A stretch of DNA of 64,000 nt from Antennarius striatus (GCF_040054535.1 NC_090798.1:2112501-2176500), one strand, 5' to 3'. Shown: positions 1 to 16,027, counted from the stretch's first letter. The notes: a model not told the origin generated them from the sequence alone. Numbers and translations are program-made.

Positions 1-2232
1 GTAGCTGCTAACACAGTGGACAGTATTCACCAATCATGACCCACACTGACAGCATGTCTGGGATTTTTGTTTGGAGCACAGTGACTGCTTTTTTCTTTCT
101 TTTTCTTTTTTTTTACAGACTTGGATGAGCTTATATTTGATCATTGGAAACCTCACAGTCTGGACAGAAGGACTTTTAAAGGAAAATTTAAACTCTCGCA
201 ATAATAAGAAATAAAGAAAACTGCAGATTTTTTTTTCTTGAAATGAGAAGTTACTATTTGTGCAATTATTTGTCTCTGCTTAAGTAGTTCTAAACACATT
301 CTGACAATTTTATTTATCCTTAAATAAAAATCCCTTAGAATTGCAGTCTCTTCAGAAGATTGACCTCTGAGCATTGGATGATTTCTCTTACTGGACATCT
401 TTTATTCACAGATATTAGTTTATTTAGCTGTTACCCAGAAGTTGTCGTGTTTGCTGTGTTTTACAGAAGCGGAAACCTGTTGAATAAATGTGGCAGAGCA
501 ACAGGTGGTGGATATAAGAGTTAGAGTGACACCTGCAGAGCCCAGAGAGGAAAGACAGTGAGCTGAAGCTGAAGAGTTCATGTTGAAGTGTGAAGGTTTG
601 AGCAGATGCATGTATTTAAAGTCATGTTAAAGGTAATCACAGAAAACGTGGCTTTGATTTTTGTTTCTGGTTATTTTCTATAATAGATAACCCCCAATTT
701 TTAATACGTTTTTATCAATATTTTTTATTTAATTAATTTAGTTTTTGTATGGCATTGCCTTTCAAAAACAATATTAAATTTATTACATTTATTACAGGTT
801 TTTTTTTAAATTGAAAGCCAGCATTTTCTCAAGTTGCTTCATTTATATCATTTCAAAAAAACCACAAAACATGGACAGACACGTGGTGATTTTAATTAAT
901 TTATTCAATCTCTGAGGAGGACATTTCACACAGGCCAGTTCTGAATATAATAAACACAAACATTTCTTTCACTCATTAAAAAATTGTAATGTAAAAAAAA
1001 AAAAAAAAAATCAACAGTGATTAAAAGATGAAAAGAAGGAAATTTGAAAGGAATAACTGTGAATGGAATTGGGTGAAGCAACGCCAGTCAAAACTGGCAA
1101 CAGAGTTCAGCACGTCTGGAAAAGCATCACCCTATAAAACTTTACAGAAACATGTTTATGTAACCGTAAATATATGATCCAAAGCTGAGAATAACCATGA
1201 ATGTGTAGAGCAAACTTAAAGGACATGATTTCACACATTTTTAAGGTTTCACCACAGTAAAAAACAACAACAACAACAACAACAACTAAAGAATGTAAAA
1301 TTATCAGCTACAGTTACAATATCCACTGTTTGTGAATATTTTCTTTCGTCTCAGTGTATCAGTGTGGGGATCTTGCTGTGTTTATGTGTAGGCTGGGACT
1401 AATGACAGGACAATATCATCATCTACTCACTTGACTGGGTCATCATCCTCTGGTCGGCACTAATGCACAGATAAATCCCCCACAGGGGATGGAGTCACGG
1501 GCTGCCATTCTCAGCCCGACCGGGGCTCGTTCGTTTCTTCACCTGCAGCCTTTACTAGTCACACGTCAGCATCATGTGCTTCAGATCTATGATGGGGGGG
1601 GGGGGTCATATCAAGTGGTAAACATAGGACACATATCATAAATAATTATATACAGCACATATAATCCATTAAATTGTTTTATTTTTAACCTTACTGGCTC
1701 CGATTAGGTGGGGAAGAAATTGTAAAAGTTGAAAATGTAATGATGATGATAGACGCAAAAGACCAAAAAAAGGGGAGGGGGGGTAATGGCTGGAGCCCAC
1801 GTTGGTCCGGTTTTATTTGCCTTCTCCAGCTTACAGTGGAGTCACCGCGAGGCCAGCGGTATCTCCAAGGCTCTGCTGTCACAATACATCCCGTCTCCCC
1901 TCCTCCAATCATCCTTCCTCCCCCTCCTCCCGCTGCTCTCAGAATCAAGCACTCGGGATTTCTAGAAACTGGCAACCTGTTTGTCACCATTCTGGAAAAA
2001 AAACAAACAGCAACACTTATTATCTATAGTCTGTTGAAATCGGCCTTTCATTCACCAATTCTCTGCAGCTCTGCCTCATGTCGTGCAAAGGTCGTAACCC
2101 CGCCGACCTCTCGTTGACCCCAGCTTGGCCTTTCCAGGTTAGCTTCTCTGACAGCTGCAGATGGGGCGACGCGAAAGCCCAGATTATCCAATCACACAGT
2201 TATTAGTGCTGAGAAGGCCAGAGTCGGAGCAG

Positions 2233-2272
2233 GTGTGTGTGTGTGTCTGTGTGTGTGTGTGTGTGTGTGTGT
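2233..2272. repeat. (TG)n microsatellite
   Basis: About 20 TG units with one TC interruption. Simple-sequence repeat; open frames through it are artefacts. Confidence 0.9.
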
Positions 2273-2453
2273 ATTTTCTTTCTTCCGCTAGTGGTTTTTA
2301 TTTTGTTATTTGTCAAACCATATAGATTTATCCAGCAGATGATCACAGTCATCCCTTTGTTGGTTAAAAACCAACAACCTGTCACCTCCGTCCAGCTCTG
2401 CTGCTGTGGTGTCATCGACAGAAGCAGCAGCTTCAGCTTCAGTAAAACTCAGC

Positions 2454-2547
2454 TGAATGAATGAATGAATGAATGAATGAATGAATGAATGAATGAATGA
2501 ATGAATGGATGGATGGATGGATGGATGGATGGATGAATGAATGAATG
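2454..2547. repeat. (GAAT)n/(GGAT)n compound tetranucleotide repeat
   Basis: Tandem GAAT units change into GGAT units and back to GAAT. The reverse strand reads as Ile-His/Ser-Phe repeats in several frames, which are not genes. Confidence 0.9.
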
Positions 2548-2820
2548 TTTGAACTGAGTCCTGGACACACACCGGTGGGTTGCCAGGTTTGACATTTCCA
2601 CGATGACGTCATGTACGTGAACTGAGTGTGACAGCAGACAGTTTTAAAGTTCAGTCCCAACATTAGAATATAATTTATTAATGACGAAACGGTTTTATTT
2701 TTCTCTTTTTAAAGGGTTTCTGATCGCCTCGATTCTAAGAAAAATGAGAACTATTATCAATGTATTAATTTAGATTTATTTCTTAAATCTTAATCTTGCT
2801 TCAGTGTCTGACGTCGTTAC

Positions 2821-2903
2821 GTCAGGATGGCCGAGCGGTCTAAGGCGCTGCGTTCAGGTCGCAGTCTCCCCTGGAGGCGTGGGTTCGAATCCCACTTCTG
2901 ACA
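2821..2903 (+). tRNA. tRNA-Leu (anticodon CAG)
   Basis: An 83-nt type II tRNA. The 7-bp acceptor stem pairs GTCAGGA with TTCTGAC, followed by discriminator A at 2903. The anticodon stem CTGCG/CGCAG encloses a TTCAGGT loop with anticodon CAG at 2855-2857. The A box (TGGCCGAGCGG-like) and B box GGGTTCGAATCCC are intact, and the long variable arm is typical of leucine tRNA. It has no intron and does not encode CCA. A TTTT run at 2908-2911 fits a Pol III terminator. It decodes CUG. Confidence 0.96.
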
Positions 2904-5900
2904 CAAACTTTTCGTTTACGTTCTCACTCCACCGCCAACAACAAAGTTTAGAACTAAACGGAAAATAAATAACTCGCTTACACTTAAATCATGAAGTCAT
3001 TCAATTCAGCATGACTCAAACTGAAACATGATCATAAATTAAATAAAGGGAGGGATCAGTGTCACCAATATTTTCAATGCCTTGAATTTTGAAATATAAC
3101 TGCTTAGAAATTTTATACATCAACGGCCAAGAGTTAAATTCTTATGGGTCTCTTTTATCAGTTACACATGATTACTTTAAATATACTGACTGAAACAAAC
3201 AAAGGAATGCATGGACGTACACATGTCAGTTATCATAGTTTGCCACAGTAATGCTTCAAGTGCATCTATTTACTTTTTTTTATTCACAAGCAAACTTTCA
3301 ATTGATGATTTATAAAACATTCAATATAATTTTGGGGTATTTTAAAGCTTTAATCAATTAAAAGCATTTTCCGGTAATTCTATGAACACTTATTTCACAT
3401 TTGTGAATCCTATTTCTTTTACTCAGGTGTCAATTTCAAAATAGCCACGCATGATAAAATTAATCAGCAGCAATGTAGCGAAGTAAACCGTTTGTGAGTA
3501 TCGTGAAAATCAAATTCGGAGTAAAAAACAAAACATTTCCTCTTTTATATTTGTTCTGTTTCAAAAATTAACCCCACTGGCTTTTGTAATTCTGGCAATG
3601 ACGTCAACTGGAAGGAAAGCTACCCAACATCTAACACTAAGTGACAATTTCACCTTTATTAAGACGGTGAGGAATCATTAAAGGGCAGGGTGACGGCTGG
3701 GGGGTGACGGCTGGGGGGGTGATCAGGTGGTGACTGTGAAGAGAGCAGCATTAAATCACAAAGGCATCACAGCTGTACAGGACATCCATGTGTAGGCTGA
3801 AAGTCACGTAAAAATAAGAAGACAAAACATCACAATATCAAAATACTGGAACTATTTCTCTGTTTTTTCCTAATAAAGTTGTTGCTTTATTTTTCTGCAC
3901 ATTTTTCTGAACCATATGAACAAAAGAAAACACATCTTTGGGATGTTCTACAGGTTGTTTTGCTGGTTCTTTTACTCCAAGTCCCCGTCGCCGAGCAACA
4001 CGGTCAAACATCTGAATCGGATTTGGTATCTGCTCCAGCCAATCAGTGCGCCGAAGTCAGTCATGTGACTCTCCGCATTTAGAAAACAGAAGGTACAGAC
4101 AGACAGAACGTAAATCAATGCACTAACCCCCCCTACCAGTAGGTGGCAGTAGGATATACCCATCGTCTAACCTGCCTGCGAATATTCAGGTCGTTGTTAC
4201 GATGAAGAACTCCGTTCCTCTAGCCTCCAGTTACTTCATTCGAAATCGATGTCAAAGTATTTTCGTAAAAACATCTCATATAGTCGTTCCGCCTTGGCTT
4301 GAGTCATTTTCTGAACTGAACAACCAATCAGAATGAGTGAAGCCGCCTGATGATGAGTCACATGTTCACACCAAAACTCTACCAAATCCTAACTGATGCC
4401 TCCGTGACTCTGGTGACTGTGGAATAAACGCTCGTGGAAACATTTAATTCCTAAAAAAAAACCGAGGCGATAAATATGAGTACTGTATAAATCAATCACA
4501 GAGGAGGAATGTGTGTCATTAACATCACCGTTTAAGTTATCCACTAGAATTTGCTTCTCATGGGATGCCGGTGCATCAGGGGTCGTGACCTCTGAGCACA
4601 GAGGCTGCTTGAGCGACACTGATCTTACAGTAGGAAGACAGTTTTACACAGCGGAACATATAGGTCACATGTTCTGCTTTCAACAGCTTAGCAAAACATT
4701 CTTTAATACAGGAAATATTAATTAAAAAAATAAATAAATATAAGACAGTTTTATTTGACTATAGATCCATGCAATGTAGATGTTTTTTCTTGTCGGTGTA
4801 AATTAAAATTCCAGATGCGGCTCTGAAGGAGGGTTGATGTAGAAATTCTCTTTAATAAAGCGGCTGCCATTCCAACAGAAAAGAGCTGGAATGAACATTT
4901 AAATTTATTTACTGACTTGTTTATGAAGATATTTCCTATTTCCTTTCAGCACATCTTGACTTCGAAGACCTCTGCACATCTAAATAAGTAATGTCACTCA
5001 TGATTAATAGGTGAGCTTTAAAATGTCTAGTATGGGGTTGTTTTTCCTTTGCTGAAATATGTTAATTCTCTTTTCTTGTTGATTGATTAATAGAAAAGAT
5101 CAATTGTTAACTTATTATTTTATATATTTGATTGCACGTAAAGAAAGAAAATTATAAAGATGACACAAGTGCAAGTGTAAATCTTGATCGTGATTAAAGG
5201 GACAAATGTAATTTTGAGCCATTGATGTCCTGTCTGCTAATTTCCTGATTTCCTTGATTGTTGATACCTGATTGCCGGAGAGAGATCCTAAGAATAAAGA
5301 GGGGTGACGCCAATCAGAGACCATCTGAATTCTGGGAAAATAAGGAAGGTGGTGGCTACCTTAAGCCAAAATAACATCTACAGGCAAGTCGAATTATGAT
5401 GCTTTTATGATATGACACTTTTAATCAGTGGATCTCCTCTTTTGCATTTTTATTAGATGACCCTAAAACGACAGCAGATTCTCTTTTTAAAAAAAATTTT
5501 TTTTTTTGTTGGTTTGTTGAATAATTCAGAAAATGACAGAATGAATTCATCGGTTTGCAGTAGTGGGACTGAGGTTTGGTTGAAAATCGAGACAGAGGGA
5601 TGGTTTCACAAGTTTTTTTTTTAATAACGTTGACTAATATTCTGACATTTATGAGATTTCCTTTCCTCCATCCCTTCCCTACCTTCTCTTTTCTTTTCCT
5701 TTCCGGTGACTTTTCCCTCCTTGTGTCCTTTTAATTATTTTGCTTGCTTTTGTTTCCTTTTCATTCCTCCCATTCATTTTGTCTCCTGTCTCATTCCCAG
5801 GGTGTCAAACGCTGCTGTTTGGCCACGTAGAGTTGGGCCACATGCACGACTTTCACCCAGGAGACCAAGGCTCATCTTCTGGGCTAAAAACATGGTGATG

Positions 5901-6243
5901 CTGCCCTTTAGAGAAACGTTCCTGCTCATATTCAGCCGATACTGCGTCCTGCTGTGGGGTTAATTGTGTTTTGATTAATCATTTCTTTAATAACTTATCA
6001 AGAAAAATTGTAAAAAGAAATTAACCCAGGTTGACCCTTTCTTTGTGTTTCTTGTTTCTTATGATGAAAAAAACAAAAACCCAAATCTTTAAAAAAAAAG
6101 GGAAATTTTGTCTTTTTTTTTTTTTTTTTAGCGTGTGCACAACAACTTGTCACAGAGGAGTTCACAGAGACGTCTCAGGAGCCGGAGCTGCAGCCGGGGC
6201 CCCCGGCGGCTCGTTGAAGTCTGCACCCATCAGGTGTTAGTGC

Positions 6244-6275
<32 letters not shown>

Positions 6276-6393
6276 TTCTGCTCAACACCAAAGATTTTGT
6301 CATCCGTTCACACCTACAGATACTGAAGGTGACGGGTCGCGCCACAAGAAGGGGTCAAAGATTGCTGGAGCTCACCTTCGGGCGGCGATGGCG

Positions 6394-6438
<45 letters not shown>

Positions 6439-6590
6439 ACGTTTTCCGTCAGCCAGCAGCTGATGCTGCCGGACAGGAGACGGGATCTCCATTCACTGTT
6501 TTCACACCAATGATGATGATGATGACCGGTCAAATCTGGCTGAGGCAGGGCATTCACACACACACAAACACACACACACACGCACGCACG

Positions 6591-6678
<88 letters not shown>
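6244..6678. repeat. Cluster of three TG/CA microsatellite arrays
   Basis: A (TG)n run at 6244-6275, a (CA)n run at 6394-6440 and a long (CA)n run at 6555-6678 with (CGCA)n interruptions sit within 435 bp. TG and CA arrays face each other, so the strand could fold back on itself. Confidence 0.9.
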
Positions 6679-6679
<1 letters not shown>

Positions 6680-7614
6680 CTGCTCCTATAATGGAGGCCT
6701 TTTCTTTAAAAAAAAAAACCTCTCTGTTCGCATCTCGTCCCATTTAGGCCCTCTCCTATCCCATAATTAGCCGTCGTCACCGCTACTAAAAGAGAATAGT
6801 GGTCTTTAAGCGCAACCTGTCTTTGCCTGACACCTTTATGTTTTGCTAAGCATATAGAAATTGTCGCCTTTGTGCGCGGCGTCCTCCATTTACCTGACAG
6901 GCGCACAATGGGCTGCCCCACAGGGGTCCTTACCTGTGAAAAGGACCCCCCCCCCTAACTACTCACACAATTCAACCCCTTTAGTCTCAAAGACCACCCT
7001 TGCGCTGAATGCCTCTTGTGTTCACCACTATTTGTCTGTTTTTCATGTGTTTTGAAAACACCAATCACTCACACCTCTTCTCCCTGACGCATAGTGTGGC
7101 GTATAATGATGCCGAGCCTCCAACAGGAAACAATTTGGAGGTTTTTTTTTTTTTTTTGAGTTTTTTTTCTGTGGGTGCGTGTCTGTGTTTATATGTATGA
7201 AATAATTGTGCTAATTGCTGTGTGAAAATTGCTCTCTGCTTAAGGGACAACAGAGATTAGTGTGGTGTAATTTGCAAGCGTGGAGCCTCACGCTGCGTCC
7301 GTCGATACAGAGCTCAACAAACACGCAACACAGAAAAAGGACTTTTTTTTTTACCCCACCTCGCACTTCCTGTTCTCCGACCTGCTCTCAAACACCGGGC
7401 CGTGCAATCCGTCAGGGAGACGGTTATTGGATGCAAATGACACAAAAGACTCTATGATAATGTCTCTTTCAATGGGTTTCACAAATTATACATTTTGATG
7501 AGTTATTAAGTGTAAATATACAAAAAAAAAAAGTGTTCCTGGCAATAAAAATATAATTAGAAGCTATTTTTTTCAAATGCACGTCTTAAATTAATGAATC
7601 AATAAAACTGATTG

Positions 7615-7760
7615 CAGTATTTTCTGCACTATAAGGCGCATTGGATTATAAGGCGCATTTTATAATTTATTTCATATATAACGTGCACCGGATTGTAAGG
7701 TGCACTGTAGGTTTATGAGAAAATTATAGGCTTTTAGATGTTATAGTGCGGAAAATACTG
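7615..7760. mobile_element. Palindromic MITE, copy 1 (ACTATAAGGCGC type)
   Basis: The left end reads CAGTATTTTCTGCACTATAA and the right end is its near-perfect reverse complement (TTATAGTGCGGAAAATACTG). Internal motifs of the type ATAAGGCGCA recur. There is no coding capacity, so it is a non-autonomous DNA transposon. A related copy lies at 34258-34380. The superfamily is not certain from the sequence alone. Confidence 0.75.
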
Positions 7761-8471
7761 TACTCTATATTATTAATGGTGTGTTGGGGTGATGTTTTGG
7801 TGACGTATTTGCTATGACTTAATATGTCAGTTCATAAAAGAATCTGATCTAACACATCAACAGCCACATTCTGCCTACATATTCAATGTTAAACATTACA
7901 CACACTAATGTAAAGGGACAAAAGGTTTGTTTGCAGCGTTCCGACCGTTTATGAGCTCGAAACACAATCAGAGCAGGTGTTTTTATTTGTCACTGCAGCG
8001 AAGAAAGAATCGAGGCAAAGCTTGGCAGTTTTCATTTGTCCTTAAAAATGCAGCTTATCATAATGTTGGGAAGATGATGTTTTTTGTCTCACAGATAAAT
8101 CGTCCTGCCTGCATTGTTGCCATCCGTCGCTGAAGCCGACAAATAATTCTAACAAGGCTTTCCAAGTCATTGTTCAGTCAAAAACGCTGAAAACATTTTC
8201 TCCGCATTGTGACAACCTCCCGGAGAGAAAGGAACGATCAGCCACTCAGATCTCACATTTATTCTCTCGTTGTCTTTGTGATTCATTGTCATCGGTGTGT
8301 TTTCGTTTTTCAAAGAAGCAGATGTTTAATAAGAAAGAAGTGTTTAAAAAATGTCACAAGGTGAAAAAAAAAACCGCTTCATTTTGTCAGATGATGGAGC
8401 GTTACAACAAAGAATTTGTGTCTGCAGCTGCACATCCCTGTGTGATACCCAAACGTTATTACCAGGACCAG

Positions 8472-8499
8472 GTGTGTGTGTGTGTGTGTGTGTGTGTGT
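8472..8499. repeat. (TG)n microsatellite
   Basis: About 14 uninterrupted TG units. Confidence 0.9.
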
Positions 8500-10673
8500 T
8501 AGACTAGAAAGAGCAGAACAAGAGTCCACTGTGATGACATTAGTGCAAGCAGTTTAAGTATGAAAAGCAACCATCTGATCCTAATATCTCACTCCGTCCC
8601 ATTAAGGTGGGTCGGCTGTTTGAGTCCTGCATGAAAATCACAAAGAAACTCCACCTTTAAAGCAAATAGAATGCATTTATTGGCATGGATTGATGAGAGC
8701 TTTCACAAGTATTGGCGTAAAACCATCTGCCCACTATGATTTCTGTCATTTGACTCCCTGATGGAAGCGTAAAGACAAAGCAGAGTGCTTTAGAATTTAA
8801 GATCTGACATAACCATGTTGTGTTTTGAAAGAGAATTTAGATTTTTCATATAGACTGGTTCATACATCAGTGATTTAATCATTTTCCTTTATCATATCAT
8901 GTTTTTTTTGATCCTCTTACATTTCTCGATCTTAATCCCTGTTGAAAAGTTTAAACTAAAAAAAATTGACATGATTTATACAAATATGATCCCACATTCA
9001 GGGATGAAGACATATAAAGAAAAGGCTTGTTGTTTTTTTTTTCCTTCCGAATGCCATTCAACCCAGATCAGCTTCAGATGGATGAAACTTGTTGCGTGTG
9101 AAAGGAAATGAAACTCATTCAGCCATGTTTAATGTCCATCATCATCCTTTCTTGGGTGTTGTTGTTGTCGAGCACCTAAGTGCAATATACAGTTTTTTTT
9201 TTTTTTAAGATACAGGATATAGATAGAGAATATCCTAGACCATTAAAAACACTTATGAATACGTCTGCCCACTTCTCTCCTGAGGTGTCTGCCTCTTAAA
9301 GCTTGATCCGGCAGAAAGATGGAGGCTGCCATTTATTTAGGCACATTAAAGCTCTCACACCCACTGCCCAGGGGTGTTTTTGAGATAAGAGCCTCAGGTG
9401 ATGTGCATCCTTTTTACTTCTGAAAGTATCTTTAAATGCAGCGGGTCGCCTTTTGTTTTCTCACCTCTACACAGGTACCGTATATATTTGTGCATGCATG
9501 CATAAATGAAGACTTACACCCTCACGACGCTTTATCTGTCTGACTGTCCGCCTTTGTGAAAAGCATTTGAAAGGAGGATGAAATTACTCTCACCTTTGAC
9601 TCAGACACCGTTTTAGTGTCTTCACACTGTTTCACATTATTTAGCTCTTTTTACTTGGAAGTCCGAGACTTTCAGCTCTCTATCATGCATTTTTTATTGT
9701 TTTCCACCATAGTCTCAAAGGTGTTAGCTTTTGGGTTGCAGTAATGTACTCTTTTCCCTCTGTGTTATTGATTCAATACACATGAACAGCTTTGTGTGCA
9801 TGTGTGTGTGTTTGTGTGTTGGAGGAGGGGGGAAGGTGCGAGTCACTGCATGTGTGAGAGAAAAGATGTGAGATGCCGATAAAAGAAGGAAAACAAAGAG
9901 AATTACATATTTTCTTCTGAAGGTCCATTAGGACAATAGGAAGAGGATGGCATGACCAGAGCTGAAAAATAGAAATCAGGTGCAATTTTCATGGTTATAT
10001 ATTTGGATATTGCTATATTTCATCAAGGAAAAAATAACAAAAACAACAACATGAGTAAAAACACTATAGGCAGCTGTGACTTTTTCAGGTAATTTCTTTC
10101 ATCCTTTCAGTCAAACTATTGATGATTTACAGTAAGTATCTGATCCTGAAGCGTGGACAATATGGAGTAGCCATGTACCTGCCATACAAACCATATTTAA
10201 GTAGGATTAATTATCTGAAATGTATCTGTCAGGAAAGGGGAAAAAAGCATTCAATCATGAAGCAATGACACAGGCTACTGAAATCGCAATTTTGATACGA
10301 ATAAAAGCTTGACAACACTGAATGCATGAGATTCTATATCATAGCAGAGTATATGAGAACACAACAAATTGAATTTAATTATCTAATTCCATTGTAGTTA
10401 TTTTCTATATTTTAGTTTTAATAATCTATAAACTGATCGAGTGAATATTTCAAAGGTTGAGGGTACTGTATAACTCGTTAGGGTGTCATTCCCCCTCCGA
10501 CCGCAGGTGGCGCTAAATTATAAACCAACACCTCCTCTCAGAGAGGACGCTCTTCTTTTTCATTCCTCGTTAGTCTGTGGAACTTTGACCGATGCTGCAG
10601 TGCTAACTGCCAGCCAGCTAGCTGGTTTCTGTTTTATTTTCGTATATTTGTGTGTTGTTACATATGCAGAGAC

Positions 10674-13313
<2,640 letters not shown>

Positions 13314-15558
13314 GGAGCTCGGACTTTGGGGTGCAGCCTCGGGTGTCGGTGTTTGGGAGTCTGTGTTTATGGTGGAGATGCTGGGGAAGCATGAAGGACT
13401 CTAGAAAATTGTTTTCTGGTTGGGACTAAACTGAAGCAGGGGCCCCAAGCGGGTGAAGAGCCCGCAGAGAGGACGGACCGTTGAACAGAATGGAGCCTCC
13501 TGCTGGATGAGAACACAAGTTTACATCGGCAACGTTTGTCCGTCGTTTTTTCTGTCTGTACTGGAGGCCAGCATCATCTTCTAGAGAGCTTTCTGAGGGG
13601 CTCTTGTCTGTAGTGCAATGTTTATGTTGGACTCCTCAGTTTTTTTAAACTCTGGTATTAAAAAAAAAAAGTATGCACAGGGTTTAAAATTAAATACCTG
13701 CAAATTTTAACCCTGGCAAAGGAATCATTATCTCTTCACTTCTTCAGACCTGACCTGCCAACCCTCTTATTATTATTTTATGCAGCAGGTGCAAATTCTG
13801 ACTTCAGAATACATGATAAACAAAAGTTGGCGATACCTGTGAGTTTGTTTGCTCACATGCAGTACCTAACTGTGAACTCAAGGGGCAGCATCGTGCAGCC
13901 TGCTGTAATACACTAAAAGAAGAATTTCAAAACATCAATAGGAAAAGAAATTCACTTTTATGTCATTACTGTGTCCTTGTTTGGTTTTGTTAATGTCTGT
14001 AGGAGTGTGTTGCTGTCAACTCTCAAAAAAGTTCATATTTTAGTGGGAAATTCACTTATTAGGTCAAGACAATCAAGCTAATTACGCTAATGCACACCCA
14101 AAATCCCTTTTTCTTTAAAATAAAAAAAAAATATATATATACTGATATTATACTGAAATTTACTGATATTGTTTGGTGATTACCATACTGATAATCATTG
14201 AAAAGCCAAACCCATAACCATAATAAGTGGATCTGACTGCAGCAATATGAAAAAAATCCGGTGCGTCATGCCAGAAATACAGATTTTGATTATCTGCTAA
14301 TTAGCTGCAGTGCTAATGTAGCTAAACCTGTGGAATTAAGCGGTAGTTTCATTTATATCATTATTAATAGGACTTTATGATGATTATACATGAGTTGATT
14401 GTATTTAATAAACATGTATTTTTTATTAAATTCATAATTAACATACAAGATACCAAATAAATTATTTCTACTGTAAAGAATTGTTTTCTTAAGGTTGGCA
14501 GGTCTGGATGATATCTGCTATCATTTGTGCGTCACGTGTTGCTTGTATTTCATTCGATTCAATACACAAAGTAGCACCGATGACAGAAATAGCATTCAGA
14601 AAAGAAAAAAGTACTCTCAAATGTTTTCTTTAAAAATGTGATAAATGAGTTTTTGGCTAAATCATTATATCCAAACTTGGATCTTCCTCTTACTGGAGGA
14701 GGATAAGTGCTTGAGTGGGACACCAGCAGCAGGAACGATACCTGAGGTAGCTGTAGAAGAGGTTCCTGATGTTACAGTGGGAAATAGTGGTTTGTTTTAT
14801 TTTAAGAAATCAGCTTTGGATCTATAGAGAGAGAAGTACAAGATGTGATTATGGTATAAATGCTCCCTGTCAAATTAAATGGATGAAAAGTGCTTTTAAA
14901 GACCTTTTGAAAGAACTGAATCTTAATTAAAACCACCTTAAATTAAAGATTACTTAATGAGTTCCACCTCTGACATCTTTCCACAAAAGCGATGCATTTT
15001 CCTTTTCTTGTGTCACATCTACACTCTGATCACCTGTGCGACATGCCTGTCTTTCTTTATGGACTCAAAAAGAAATCTAGTTTTTGAACACTAATCATTA
15101 GTTAACCCGACATCTACCGTGAAAAAAGAAACATCTGCAAACTGAACCTGTGCAATGACTTTGTGGGCTAATGAGTGTCAGGGACAAGTGACGCTAGCAG
15201 CTGTTTGTTGGAAATACTATTAAAGAGGCTGAAATTGTTTTTACCAACGTCCAAGTGTGATTTTATCACCGGCTGGTCGGCTCGTCAGCGTATAAAAAAA
15301 AAGTTTTCGTTTTTAATTTTAATCTCTAGTTGGTGTTTATGGAAATTAAGACCAAAATAGATGCACCGTTGCTGTAATTTCTCATGAAATCACGTCAATA
15401 TATTTTATTCATAACATGAAAAATATGTAAGTAGAGGGTATGTAAGTTCCTTATGGCTTGGTCATGGTGGGGGCATTGGTTTGAGGCCCTTTGACCCCAA
15501 TGAGGTGTGAAGAGCTCTGTCAAGTAAAGGAAAAAGACAAAAAAATAATAAAGAAGAA

Positions 15559-15585
15559 CACACACACACACACACACACACACAC
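15559..15585. repeat. (CA)n microsatellite
   Basis: About 13 CA units between the convergent genes tex261 and ankrd53. Confidence 0.9.
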
Positions 15586-15900
15586 CTTCTCCTGACAGGC
15601 CACCGCTCTCAGTTCTACACACACTGTTAACAAGTCCTCACCTGGATCCCGTGTCTGTTCCCTGCGGGGGCGGGGGGTCAGCGAAAGTGCAGGGAGGTAA
15701 CTGACAGGTGACCCAGTTCACCAAGGTTTTCTCACCTTTCGCTCACCCTTCTGTACCCCCCCCTCTCCATGTGGTTGGCAACCAAGCATCCAGAGTGTTT
15801 TTGATTTAATTGCTTTAATCTGAAATTGTAGGAAACTTTTATTCATGTGAATTTTTACAAGTATTATTCACTAGGATCCTGTAATTAAAATATTTATCGA

Positions 15901-15906
15901 TTTATT
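15901..15906 (-). terminator. Putative poly(A) signal of ankrd53
   Basis: AATAAA on the minus strand (TTTATT on plus), about 120 bp past the stop codon. Position and motif fit; there is no transcript evidence. Confidence 0.45.
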
Positions 15907-16027
15907 TCTCTATCATTTGATGCAATTTTTTTTATATTCAACAAGATTGGATATAAAATAATGTGAATTACATCTCTAGTGTATTATTTTGACTGTATTT
16001 CTAAACGCGGATGGCTCCAGGTGTGCA

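Larger units (their letters stand above)
1..2820. other. Non-coding leading region
   Basis: No gene could be supported here. The stretch is AT-rich with homopolymer runs (poly-A near 992, poly-G near 1593), a short (AAC)n run near 1264-1285, a (TG)n array and a GAAT/GGAT array described separately. Short open frames exist on both strands near 150-610 and 1690-2120, but none shows a recognisable domain or convincing splice-site pairs. A GC-richer patch at about 1740-2170 could belong to an untranslated exon of a gene outside the window; that is only a guess. Confidence 0.5.
2904..10450. other. Intergenic region with microsatellites and conserved-looking patches
   Basis: No protein gene could be supported between the tRNA and tex261. 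The stretch contains CA/TG arrays, a palindromic MITE at 7615-7760 and balanced-composition patches near 6740-6920 and 8586-8770 that look unlike the AT-rich background. Two CCAAT-type motifs (near 4038 and 4321) lie in a GC-richer part at 3990-4420, but no gene start could be tied to them. Confidence 0.5.
13320..16020. other. tex261 3' UTR and convergent intergenic region
   Basis: AT-rich with no recognisable gene. It holds the tex261 3' UTR, a (CA)n array at 15559-15585 and the probable ankrd53 3' UTR on the other strand (AATAAA on the minus strand at 15901-15906). Confidence 0.6.

Noticed and set aside
153-611. Two short minus-strand frames near the left edge
   Set aside because: AT-rich, no motifs, no splice-site pairs and no recognisable family.
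1691-2117. Overlapping frames on both strands (99 and 125 codons)
   Set aside because: Pro/Gly-rich due to C- and G-runs; frames on both strands are mutual shadows with no domain.
3990-4420. CpG-richer patch with two CCAAT motifs as a promoter
   Set aside because: No downstream exon or start could be linked to it on either strand.
6372-6770. Cys-Val / Thr-His repeat frames
   Set aside because: Dinucleotide CA/TG repeats read as protein.
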